Below, piece by piece: positions 15,063 to 22,310 of a stretch of DNA of 22,310 nt (within the stretch, counting starts at the first letter, position 1; each line of letters starts with the position of its first letter). Both the position numbers and the translations under genes were made by a program. Source of the DNA: Planctomycetota bacterium. Its GTDB lineage: Bacteria; Planctomycetota; Planctomycetia; Isosphaerales; Isosphaeraceae. The stretch is taken from positions 1 through 22,310 of the forward strand of contig JAJYDH010000031.1 of NCBI GenBank assembly GCA_021777685.1. The letters are read 5' to 3'. The notes beneath the pieces are model-generated. The model searched no databases, was not told where the DNA came from, and worked only from the letters and a program-made list of their open reading frames with translations.

Positions 15063-15559
15063 AGCGGCGACTCGTCCACGCCCTCGGTCTGCTTCTCTCG
15101 GAACGATGACAGCGCCTCGCGGACCGCCGGGTCGCTCCGGGCGAGGATCGCCGCCGCGAGCAGGGCCGCATTCGCCGCGCCCGCCGGCCCGATCGCCAGG
15201 GTCCCGACCGGCACGCCCTTCGGCATCTGGACGATCGAGAGCAGCGAGTCGACCCCCCGGAGCATCTTGCTCTCGACCGGCACGCCCAGGACGGGCAGGA
15301 TCGTCAGGGCGGCCAGCATCCCCGGCAGGTGCGCCGCGCCCCCCGCGCCGGCGATGATCACGTCCAGCCCTCGCCCCTCGGCCTCGCGGGCGTATCGAAA
15401 GAGCCGTTCCGGCGTCCGGTGCGCCGAGACGACCTTCGCCTCGTGGGGGATTCCCAGGGCCTCCAGGATCTCCGAGGCATGGCGGAGCGTCTCCCAGTCG
15501 GACCGGCTTCCCATCACCACGCCCACCTTGGGGGCTTTCGAATCGCTATGCGTCGCCAT
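15059..15559 (-). CDS. purE: N5-carboxyaminoimidazole ribonucleotide mutase
   Basis: 166 residues from ATG 15559. VGVVMGSRSDWETL, the SAHRTPERLFRYA motif with the catalytic histidine, and GAGGAAHLPGMLAALT are the class I PurE signature; GVDSLLSIVQMPKGVPV follows as usual. It moves the carboxyl group of N5-CAIR to give CAIR. It heads the purEK operon. No clear Shine-Dalgarno is seen. A REP-like palindrome lies 39 bases upstream. Confidence 0.97.
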   Translation of the reverse strand: MATHSDSKAPKVGVVMGSRSDWETLRHASEILEALGIPHEAKVVSAHRTPERLFRYAREAEGRGLDVIIAGAGGAAHLPGMLAALTILPVLGVPVESKMLRGVDSLLSIVQMPKGVPVGTLAIGPAGAANAALLAAAILARSDPAVREALSSFREKQTEGVDESPL

Positions 15560-15597
15560 CGGGCCGGTTTGCTCTCGGTGATCAGGGTCGGATGCTT

Positions 15598-15674
15598 GTA
15601 GGGTGGGTCGAGCCTCGGGCGAGCCCCACCGATCCCGAACTGGTGGGGCTCGCCCGAGGCTCGACCCGCCCTAC
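15598..15674. repeat. Pair of inverted REP-like units upstream of purE
   Basis: Arms 15598-15630 and 15642-15674 are 33-base reverse complements with one mismatch and an 11-base spacer. Each arm starts inward with GTAGGG(T/C)GGGTCGAG and ends in GCCCCACC. Head and end match the elements at 161-238 and 3888-3908 while the inner part differs, so it is a variant of the same family. It lies between purE and the molybdoprotein remnant. Confidence 0.72.
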
Positions 15675-15709
15675 AGGATACAGGTTACGTCGCCGCTGGC
15701 CAGACAGGT

Positions 15710-15964
15710 TCAGGAGAACCGCTGTTCCGCCCACGGGTCGCCGTGGTTGTGATACCCGTTCCGCTCCCAGAACCCGGGCCGGTCGCGTTCCAGGAACTCG
15801 ACGCCTCGGACCCACTTGGCGCTTTTCCAGGCGGAGAGCCGAGGGACGACCAGGCGGAGCGGCCAGCCGTGGTCCGGGGAGAGGGGACTGCCGTCGTGGG
15901 ACCAGGCGAAGAGGCATTCCTCGCCGAGGAACTCGTCGATCGGCAGGCTCGCCGTGAACCCTTC
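15710..15964 (-). pseudogene. C-terminal remnant of a sulfite-oxidase-like molybdopterin oxidoreductase
   Basis: About 84 codons that match only the last part of small sulfite-oxidase-like (SUOX-fold) molybdoproteins: GFTASLPIDEFL, then DHGWPLRLVVPRLSAWKSAK, then KWVRGVEFLERDRPGFWERN and GYHNHGDPWAEQRF. Complete proteins of this type have about 200 residues, with the cofactor-binding cysteine in the missing N-terminal part. Upstream, similarity stops at about 15964 and the glycosyltransferase stop lies at 15976-15978, so the first 60% of the gene is gone. No start codon or ribosome site fits, and the remnant cannot bind cofactor. The reading frame is still open, implying a recent loss. Confidence 0.82.
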
Positions 15965-15975
15965 AGACCATGAGA

Positions 15976-17886
15976 TCAGGCATCGTGCAGGCGGAAGTTG
16001 TACGAGCGATGGCGAGATCGGTCGGACCCAGCGTCCTCCCAGCCGAAGGGGTGCCGGCCCCAGTGCCAGAGCCGGATCGACGTGTCGGCCATCGGCGTGA
16101 TGCCGACCCGGCCCAGCCGGTGGCTGAACGCCCAGTCCTCGCCCAGGTAGTGCAGCCGGTCCCCGTCGTGCGGGACGATCATCGGCATGAAGAACGGCCA
16201 GATCCCCCGGCCCCATTTCGTGTTGCACAGCGGCAACGGCAACTCGGCGATCATTCGCCGCAAGGCCGACGCCCTGATTCGCAGGAACCCGGTCGCCGCG
16301 AACCGGGCCGGATAGAGGCCCGGGGCGTCCGGGCCGAACAGGATCTCCTTCACCCCGTCGGCGAAGTGGCTGGCCAGCCCTCGACGGCCCTTCTTGGCGT
16401 AGACGCCGGAGACGACCGGCTCGGGCCGGGCCAGGAGCCGGAAGACGTCGACCGGGTCGAACCCCACGTCGGCGTCGATGAACATCATCGACTCGAACCC
16501 GTCGTGCAGGGCGTTGGAGAGCAGGTCGTTGCGGGCCGCGTCGATGGCCGAGCTGCCCCCTCGGCGGACGACGCGGACGCCCCCCTCCTCCAGCCGTCGA
16601 AGCCCCTGCTCGCACTCCCAATCGATCCCATTGAGGTGCGGGACCAGCACCACGCCCTTCGCCCGGCCGGGTGGCCTGGCGAACGGCGGCCCGGTCCCCG
16701 GCCGGAGGTCTTCGAAGAACCGTCGGCAACGCGCCTCATTATCTTGATCCGACCGCCGGCGGGCCTCGGCCGAGGCCCGGCGCCGGCGGTCCCGGGCGAA
16801 CTCCTCGTCGTCCCAGAGCCGGACGACCACCTCGACCCACGGGGCGACCTCCTCGGCCGTCGGCAAGAGCCGGGTCGCCGGTGTCAGCCGGTCGGGCATC
16901 GGCAGGACGACCCCCGCGTCCCCCAACGCCTCGGGCAGCCCGCCCCGGTCGGAGGCGATCACCGGGATGTTGTTGGCCAGGGCCTCTGCCACCGATCGGG
17001 ATTGGTCCTCCCAGCCGAGCGCCGGCATGAGGCAAACCCGGGTCACGGCCCAGTAGTCGCGGGGGTCGGGGGCCGGGGCCATCACGCCGAGATTGCCGGG
17101 CCCCTTGAGGTCGAGCCCGCACGCGGCGAGGTCCCCCTCGGTCCCCCGCCCCTCGACGACCAGGACCGGGATGTCGGGCCGGAGTCGGCCCAATTCGTGG
17201 ACGATCCGGGCGAAGGGGTAGACGCCGTGGGCGGGCGTCGGGTCGAGGAACGTGAGGTAGCCCGCCTCGGCCCGCTCGGCCACCGCCCGCCCGGCGTCGA
17301 ACGGCAAGGGCAGGACCGTGCAGGCGAGGCCGAACGCCTCGCGGCAGTAGTCGGCGGCGAACCGGGAGGGGACGACCACCGCGTCGGTGGGGAAGGCGGT
17401 CGGCGGGGGGTCGCGAGGGTCGGGGTCGTCGAGCCAGAGGACCGTCGAGGCGCCCCGCGCCCGCCCTCGGGCCAGGGCCTCGCGAGCGATCCGGCCCCAG
17501 CCGAGGGCCACCACGACCTCGGGACGGGCCCGGTCCAGGACGGCATCCAGCAGCCGAAGGAACTCCTCAAGCCCGGCGGCGTTGGCCGTCGCGCGGTGGA
17601 TCGTCACCGGCACGCCGTCGACGACCCCGATCGAATGGGGCGGGACCTCAACCCGGACCCCGTCGGGCCGCACTTCGACCGACCCGGCCACCGCCTCGAA
17701 TTCCCGGCCCCGCCCGGCGAGCCAGCCCGCCGGGTCGACCTCCCGGCCGGAGTCGAGCAAGGCCCCGCAGAGGACCTCGCGGACGAACCCAACCCGCGAC
17801 ATGGCCTCCGCCAACATCAGCCCGGAGGCGGTTGATCGATCATCATCGATGTGGCGAGCCTGCGTGATGAAGAGGAGACGGCGCAT
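15976..17886 (-). CDS. Two-domain glycosyltransferase (GT4-like plus GT2-like)
   Basis: 636 residues from ATG 17886; a GTG at 17913 would add nine residues but has no support. Part one (about 1-400) is a GT-B glycosyltransferase: MRRLLFITQARHIDDDRSTA at the start and RSVAEALANNIPVIASDRGG (from about residue 298), the nucleotide-sugar site, followed by LPEALGDAG. Part two (about 412-636) is GT-A-like: VVLVPHLNGIDWECEQGLRR, SAIDAARNDL, and MMFIDADVGFDP with D471-A-D473 as the metal-binding DxD, then VSGVYAKKGRRG and the ending GEDWAFSHRLGR, typical of GT2-type folds. Both active-site signatures look intact, so one chain may add two sugars. The acceptor is unknown. Its 3' end lies 11 bases from the molybdoprotein remnant, so its own last residues may have been altered by that rearrangement. 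Confidence 0.8.
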   Translation of the reverse strand: MRRLLFITQARHIDDDRSTASGLMLAEAMSRVGFVREVLCGALLDSGREVDPAGWLAGRGREFEAVAGSVEVRPDGVRVEVPPHSIGVVDGVPVTIHRATANAAGLEEFLRLLDAVLDRARPEVVVALGWGRIAREALARGRARGASTVLWLDDPDPRDPPPTAFPTDAVVVPSRFAADYCREAFGLACTVLPLPFDAGRAVAERAEAGYLTFLDPTPAHGVYPFARIVHELGRLRPDIPVLVVEGRGTEGDLAACGLDLKGPGNLGVMAPAPDPRDYWAVTRVCLMPALGWEDQSRSVAEALANNIPVIASDRGGLPEALGDAGVVLPMPDRLTPATRLLPTAEEVAPWVEVVVRLWDDEEFARDRRRRASAEARRRSDQDNEARCRRFFEDLRPGTGPPFARPPGRAKGVVLVPHLNGIDWECEQGLRRLEEGGVRVVRRGGSSAIDAARNDLLSNALHDGFESMMFIDADVGFDPVDVFRLLARPEPVVSGVYAKKGRRGLASHFADGVKEILFGPDAPGLYPARFAATGFLRIRASALRRMIAELPLPLCNTKWGRGIWPFFMPMIVPHDGDRLHYLGEDWAFSHRLGRVGITPMADTSIRLWHWGRHPFGWEDAGSDRSRHRSYNFRLHDA

Positions 17887-18104
17887 GGCGGGAATGCTCG
17901 CAAACTGAACCACTGACCGGCTGAAGCCGGTAGGTTCATCCGTCGGCTACAAGCCCGACTGGGGTCACTCGGGGTCGGCACCCTCCACCCGGAAATCCCC
18001 GACTTCCTTCGTCACATCCCGCGTCCGGATGTATTCCATGATTTTGTTTTGCATCGCCAACGAGACAGTCAGGGCTGACACCTGGTTTTCCGGGCTTCGG
18101 ATTC

Positions 18105-19577
18105 TCAGAAGATGGGGAGGCCCTTCCGGAGCTTCTCCCCGTCATCGTGCTTGATGATGTTCAATCGATCCGAAGACTTGAACCTTCGGTGAGCCCGGCT
18201 CGTCCCGTCGCCGGTCGTCCGCGTCCAAGCCAGCCTGAGGAGGAGAAGGCCGAGGAGTTGATTGCCTTCGGAGAGGCGATCCAGCCCAGCATCGCCGACG
18301 GACGTCCGCGAGAGGTCGAGCGCCCGCAGCGATGACAGGCCCTTGAGGTGGACCATGCCGGCATCGCCGACCCGGGTCCCCGAGAGGTCCAGCGAGTCGA
18401 GCTTCTTAAGCCCGGCGAGGTGGGCCAGGCCCGCGTCGCCGACCCTTGTATCTGAGAGATCGAGATACCTCAGCTCGGTGAATTTCGCAATCCTGGCCAT
18501 GCTGGCGTCACTGATCCGCGTCCCCGATAGGTCGAGGTCGCAGAGGATGGTCAGCCCGGAGAGGTGGGCCAGGCCCGCGTCGCCGACCTCGGTGCCGGCC
18601 AGGTCCAGTATCTCCAGGTTGGCAAACTTGGCGAGGTGGGCCAGGCCCCCGTCGCCGACCTCGGTGCCGGCCAGGCGGAGGGAGCCGAGGCTTTGGCGAG
18701 GGGCGAGGTGGGCCAGGCCCGCGTCATCGACCGGCGTGCCCGAGAGGTCCAGCGCGAGCGAGTCGCCCTCGGCAAGATCGAGATCCTTACTCAGGGCGCG
18801 GAGGCGGGCCAGCCCGGGGCCTCGGACAGCCGTGCCCGAGAGATCGAGATCATTCATGCGGGTCATCTCGGAGAGGTGTGCCAGCCCAGCATCGCCGACG
18901 CGCGTATTCGCCAGGTGAAGATCGCGGAGCCCGCTCATCCGGGCGAGGTGGCCCAACCCGGCGTCACCGACGCGGGTGTCATCGAGATTGAGGAACTCCA
19001 TCCGGGTTCTCCCGGCGAGGTAGGCCAGGCCCGCGTCGCCGACCTCGGTGCCGGCCAGGGAGACCTGCGTCAACTCGTCGAGGCCGGCGATGCCGCAGAG
19101 GAATTCATCCCCGACCTTCGTCCGGCCCATCCCCAGGCTCTTCAACGATGTCCATGCACGCAGCGTCTCCGCCGCAGCGTCGTCGACATCCGTCCCCGTC
19201 AGCTCGACGGCGACCATCCCGGGGCGGGGGCCGAGCCGAGCCAGACCCTTGGACGTCACGCGCGTCTCGGCGAGGTCAAGAGACTCGAGCTTCGTCAGCG
19301 GCGCGATCGACGCCATCCCGCGATCGGTGATCGGAGTCCCCGACAGGTCGAGGTGGCGAAGCTCGGGGAATTCGGCCAGGAGGGGCAGGTCGGCGTCGAG
19401 GATGTTGCAGCCTTGCAGGACGATCCGACCGGCCTGTCCGTCCGAATCCCGCTGGACATCCCCGCCGAGAAGTTCCACGGCCGCGACGGCGCGCCCCCGC
19501 GAGTCGTCGCGGTCACGATCCGCGCGGGAGCCGACCTGCAGGGTGAGCGCGAACACTACGATGATTCGAAGGGCCAT
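18105..19577 (-). CDS. Secreted leucine-rich-repeat protein
   Basis: 490 residues from ATG 19577; a GTG at 19613 is in frame but would bury the signal peptide. Residues 1-19 (MALRIIVVFALTLQVGSRA) look like a signal peptide. From about residue 75 come fifteen clean repeats of mostly 24 residues of the pattern LxxLDLSGTxVGDAGLAHLxxx, the cysteine-poor type abundant in planctomycetes; one unit near the middle carries an insertion (SKDLDLAEGDS). The last two units are decayed (WTRTTGDG...RAHRRFKS, then KHDDGEKLRKGLP). The repeats form a curved solenoid for protein binding outside the cytoplasm. It starts 87 bases after the stop of the 867-residue metallopeptidase protein, same strand. No ribosome site is evident. 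Binding partner unknown. Confidence 0.85.
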   Translation of the reverse strand: MALRIIVVFALTLQVGSRADRDRDDSRGRAVAAVELLGGDVQRDSDGQAGRIVLQGCNILDADLPLLAEFPELRHLDLSGTPITDRGMASIAPLTKLESLDLAETRVTSKGLARLGPRPGMVAVELTGTDVDDAAAETLRAWTSLKSLGMGRTKVGDEFLCGIAGLDELTQVSLAGTEVGDAGLAYLAGRTRMEFLNLDDTRVGDAGLGHLARMSGLRDLHLANTRVGDAGLAHLSEMTRMNDLDLSGTAVRGPGLARLRALSKDLDLAEGDSLALDLSGTPVDDAGLAHLAPRQSLGSLRLAGTEVGDGGLAHLAKFANLEILDLAGTEVGDAGLAHLSGLTILCDLDLSGTRISDASMARIAKFTELRYLDLSDTRVGDAGLAHLAGLKKLDSLDLSGTRVGDAGMVHLKGLSSLRALDLSRTSVGDAGLDRLSEGNQLLGLLLLRLAWTRTTGDGTSRAHRRFKSSDRLNIIKHDDGEKLRKGLPIF

Positions 19578-19664
19578 TGGGAATTTATCCGGATCGAGGG
19601 ACCGAGGCGACACCGAGGGCCCGGTTGCGGCGGGGTACCGCAGACGGGCCGCCCCAGGTCATCT

Positions 19665-22268
19665 TTACGGCTGGCCGCCCGCAGGCGGAACGTTGGGGAC
19701 AACGCTCTTGAGGAATTTCTGCGACTGCGGGCCGATGTCGAGCGAGAGCTTATTGTACTGCAATTTCCTCCGGTGGTTAATCACGGACTGATTGACGGCC
19801 GGATAGCGCTCCCTCACCCAACTGTCCATGTTGCCAAAGCCAGTCTGCTTCTGGTTGGTGAGGTTAGGGTCATGATCGAGGCCCAATTTGTTGTTTGTCC
19901 CATTGATGGATATATAAGCATGAATTGTTTCGTGAACGATCACCTCCTTCATCAACTGATTGTACTTGGCCGGGTCGTTGGTCTTGAGCTGCCGGAATTC
20001 GGGGTTGTTAATGAAGACCTGGATGACGACCTTGCCGTTGGACTGGGGCACGGAGACTCCGACGTTCGGCACCTTGGCTGAAGACGCGCCAACGCTCACT
20101 TTGCCGTCAACGCCCTGCCAGAGCTCGGCGAATTGCCCGTTCTGCTTCAACTCTGCGAGGGCCTGGTCGACGCTCAAGACGTTCGCCTGCTGACGGCCAC
20201 CACCATTATCGCCCTGGCCCCCCTGGTTGCCGCCATTCCCACCTCCCTGCTGCGGGTCGCCGCCCTGCCCGGCGGCCAGGAAGGCGACGTCGTTCGGGGT
20301 AGCTCCGGTCGACGACGAGGTCGGGTTGTCGATCATCGTCTCCGACAGATCGACGTTGCTGCCATCGTCGCTGAACGTGTCGGTCCAGGTGTCGCCGTCG
20401 GTCTGGCTGAGGTCATTGGTCCCGTCATTCTCGTCGAGGTTGTCGCTGTCCGATCCGCTCTCCGATCCGCTCTCGGTGGTGCTCTGGCCCTGGCCGCTGA
20501 AGGTGGTCGTCATCGTGTCGTTGACATTGGCGTGATCCGACCCACCTGCGGTAATGGTAGTCGCGTTGCTAACCGGCGACGAAGGGGGAGCGCCGGGGTA
20601 GCTGGAGGGCATGCTCGCCTGGTTCACGGACTCGGTGTCTTGATCGTTGTAGAGATCGTCGGCCGTCCCGGCGATCGTCTGAGTGTCGGTGCCCGTCGTA
20701 CCCGAAGGTCCGATGGTCAGGGTTCCGGAGTCGCCGTATGTGAGCGAGTCGTCGATCGAGGCGGTCTCGGTCAAATTGTCGGTCTCGGTGTCGCCTTGGT
20801 CGTCGCTGAGGCTGTCGTTGGCCGTGTCGCTGAGGTTGCCGGAGTCGCTCTCCGAATCGGTCGAGGAATATGTGTCGGTGCCGGTCGTGTTGCCCTGGCT
20901 GTCGGTCGAGAAGCCGCCCTTGTCGGAGTCGGTGAAGTTTCCCGAGGTCGTCAGGTTGAGGTTGCCGGCGTCCGTCTCGGTCCCATCTCCGAGGTTGTAG
21001 GTGGCATTGATAGGGTCGCTGACATGGTCGGAGAAGTCGCCGCCGTCCTTAGTCGAGTAGGTGCCACTGCCCGAGCCGTCGGCCGCGTAGGAGGCGGTGG
21101 ACATCGCGTTCCAGTTCTCGGAATCGCTCTCGGTGTCGCCCGAGCCATCGCTCTCACTCTCGCCGTCCGATCCGCTCGATGTCTCCGTGTCATTGCCCGA
21201 GCCGTCGGCGTTCTCGGTCCCCTTGTCCTCGGACGACGGAGAGGCGTTTGAAGAGAAGGTGAAGCTGTCGCCCCCATCACTGCCGTTGTCAGACGAGCTC
21301 GACGTGTCGCCCGAGGTCACGTCGTAATTGACGCTCCCGCTGGGCGTGGACGTGCCTCCATCGGAGGTCGATGTGCTCCAGGAGCCCTTCTCGCTGCTGG
21401 TCTGGGTCGCGTCGTCGGACGCTATGTAGTTATCCGTCGACGTCGCGGTGGTGTCGGTCCCCGAGTCGCCGGAGGTCTGTTCGTCCGAGGTGCTATCGTC
21501 GGCCGAGCCACCGCTCGACCCGCCACCGTAGCCATCGTAGCTGCTACTGGTGCTGTCGTCGGCCGACCAGCTATCCTTCGTCCCAGAGGTTGCGTCATCG
21601 GAGCCGCCAACACTCGCGCCGCTCGACTTATCCTCGCGACTCGAGCCGGACTTACCGCCCCCGGTGAAGGTCGTGCCCGACGACCCGCTCGTGACGCCAT
21701 TGGTCGACGTGTCGTTCGAGTTGCTCGTATCTGTCGCCGACTCGGAATCGTTGGCACTGTCGCTGAAGGCGTCGGTCCAGGCCGTCGATCCGGTCCCGCC
21801 CGAGTCGCTCCCCGAGTCGTCTGAGTTGCTCGTGTCCGAGACCGTGTCCGTCGAGTTCGACGTGTCATGACCGCTCGAATGGCCCTGGCCGTCGTTGCTG
21901 CCCCCGCCGGAGCTGCTGTCGGACCAAGTATCCGAATATTTGTCAATCGAGGAGAGCGTCTCGGAACCGCTCACACCATCGTCGGACGAGCTCCCCGAGC
22001 CGGACGAATCCCCGGAACTGGACCCGTCGCCGAATGAGCCGCTGCCGTTCTCCGAGGAAGTAATCGTGTCCGAGCCGCCGTCGCTGTCGCTATAAGTGTC
22101 GGAGCTCGACCCATTGCCGTCGTTTGTATTCGAACCGCTGCCGTCACTATGGTCGCTCTCAACCACCGTGTATGAGTAAGTGAGCCCGTCCGAAGTGGTA
22201 CCCAAGTCGCTATAATTGTCGGTGTGCGTGGTATGGCGGTCGTGTCCGCAATCTGTTGCATGGTCCAT
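19665..22268 (-). CDS. Ser/Asp/Gly/Thr-rich stalk protein with C-terminal HExxH metallopeptidase-like tip
   Basis: 867 residues from ATG 22268. About residues 1-665 are low-complexity, acidic and almost free of Arg, Leu and Cys, with recurring patterns such as YSDTWSDSSSG, TDTVSDTSNSDDSGSDS and AWTDAFSDSANDSESATDTS, resembling calcium-binding or surface-stalk sequence. A Gly/Gln-rich hinge (about 666-695) leads to a globular tip (696-867) with VIVHETIHAYIS: H779, E780 and H783 form an HExxH zinc site, and GLDHDP 17 residues later may give a third ligand. No signal peptide or membrane helix is visible, and an in-frame TAA lies at 22280-22278, so the start is firm unless a frameshift occurred. 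The tip is coded by DNA of clearly lower GC than the rest of the window. The layout resembles polymorphic toxins or secreted adhesins; the activity is inferred from the motif only. Confidence 0.75.
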   Translation of the reverse strand: MDHATDCGHDRHTTHTDNYSDLGTTSDGLTYSYTVVESDHSDGSGSNTNDGNGSSSDTYSDSDGGSDTITSSENGSGSFGDGSSSGDSSGSGSSSDDGVSGSETLSSIDKYSDTWSDSSSGGGSNDGQGHSSGHDTSNSTDTVSDTSNSDDSGSDSGGTGSTAWTDAFSDSANDSESATDTSNSNDTSTNGVTSGSSGTTFTGGGKSGSSREDKSSGASVGGSDDATSGTKDSWSADDSTSSSYDGYGGGSSGGSADDSTSDEQTSGDSGTDTTATSTDNYIASDDATQTSSEKGSWSTSTSDGGTSTPSGSVNYDVTSGDTSSSSDNGSDGGDSFTFSSNASPSSEDKGTENADGSGNDTETSSGSDGESESDGSGDTESDSENWNAMSTASYAADGSGSGTYSTKDGGDFSDHVSDPINATYNLGDGTETDAGNLNLTTSGNFTDSDKGGFSTDSQGNTTGTDTYSSTDSESDSGNLSDTANDSLSDDQGDTETDNLTETASIDDSLTYGDSGTLTIGPSGTTGTDTQTIAGTADDLYNDQDTESVNQASMPSSYPGAPPSSPVSNATTITAGGSDHANVNDTMTTTFSGQGQSTTESGSESGSDSDNLDENDGTNDLSQTDGDTWTDTFSDDGSNVDLSETMIDNPTSSSTGATPNDVAFLAAGQGGDPQQGGGNGGNQGGQGDNGGGRQQANVLSVDQALAELKQNGQFAELWQGVDGKVSVGASSAKVPNVGVSVPQSNGKVVIQVFINNPEFRQLKTNDPAKYNQLMKEVIVHETIHAYISINGTNNKLGLDHDPNLTNQKQTGFGNMDSWVRERYPAVNQSVINHRRKLQYNKLSLDIGPQSQKFLKSVVPNVPPAGGQP

Positions 22269-22310
22269 CCCTTCTGCTTATTCTGGACAGGAGTCGCAAC
22301 CTACTATCCG

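Noticed and set aside
13983..15581. 532-residue plus-strand frame across purK and purE
   Set aside because: Antisense to two certain genes and without recognisable domains.
161..15674. Long palindromes as a CRISPR array
   Set aside because: They are isolated inverted pairs far apart, with no regular spacers and no cas genes.
17936..18145. 69-residue minus-strand frame MTGRSSGRASPSSENPK...
   Set aside because: Overlaps the LRR 3' end in another frame, no ribosome site, no domain-like pattern.
18105..19577. LRR protein as an established immunity protein
   Set aside because: Only position suggests it; LRR proteins of this type are common in planctomycetes in many contexts.
20133..21251. 372-residue Val/Gly/Arg-rich plus-strand frame
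   Set aside because: Antisense of the Ser/Asp/Gly/Thr repeat coding; the regular composition follows from the repeat codons.
1..22310. tRNA, rRNA, riboswitch or insertion sequence
   Set aside because: No cloverleaf, conserved rRNA stretch, recognisable aptamer or transposase frame was found on reading both strands.

Overview
The window looks like a chromosomal piece of a high-GC planctomycete, most likely of the Isosphaeraceae type. The evidence is about 70% GC by eye in most genes, an ECF sigma/anti-sigma pair of the planctomycetal style, a secreted 24-residue leucine-rich-repeat protein, and a very long Ser/Asp/Gly/Thr-rich protein. This placement is an inference; no rRNA, tRNA or marker gene is present to settle it.

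Layout. On the minus strand from 5835 down to 1 lies a set that reads like one transcription direction: ECF sigma factor, its membrane anti-sigma factor, then a Gld-type ABC transporter (ATPase, ABC-2 permease, GldG-like protein) and the first 34 codons of a small membrane-anchored protein that runs off the left edge. Divergent from the sigma gene, 6052-8290 holds a LarA-fold protein that has lost nearly all nickel-pincer residues, followed by a YgfZ/GcvT-like folate-binding protein. A convergent four-hairpin palindrome separates these from a minus-strand group: xylulokinase, a GT39-type membrane glycosyltransferase and an 88-residue unknown protein. A 397-bp gap with a perfect 36-bp inverted repeat precedes a fungal-type (Fcy1-like) cytosine deaminase and a small membrane protein on the plus strand. 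Then purE-purK (minus, 4-bp overlap), a truncated remnant of a sulfite-oxidase-like molybdoprotein, and a two-domain glycosyltransferase.

The right end (18105-22268) is the accessory part. It holds a secreted LRR protein built from fifteen clean 24-residue units with a decayed end, and upstream of it an 867-residue protein. About 665 residues of that protein are low-complexity and acidic; the C-terminal tip is a putative HExxH metallopeptidase whose DNA drops to roughly 42-50% GC. This arrangement (long stalk, exchangeable enzymatic tip of foreign composition, small neighbour downstream) is the best candidate for an undescribed system here.

Several intergenic gaps carry long palindromes of at least three kinds: GTAG-headed REP-like units (161-238, 3888-3959, 15598-15674), a four-hairpin GAGC-AA-GCTC array (8320-8437) and a perfect 36-bp inverted repeat (12776-12864). 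No CRISPR array, IS element, tRNA or rRNA was seen.
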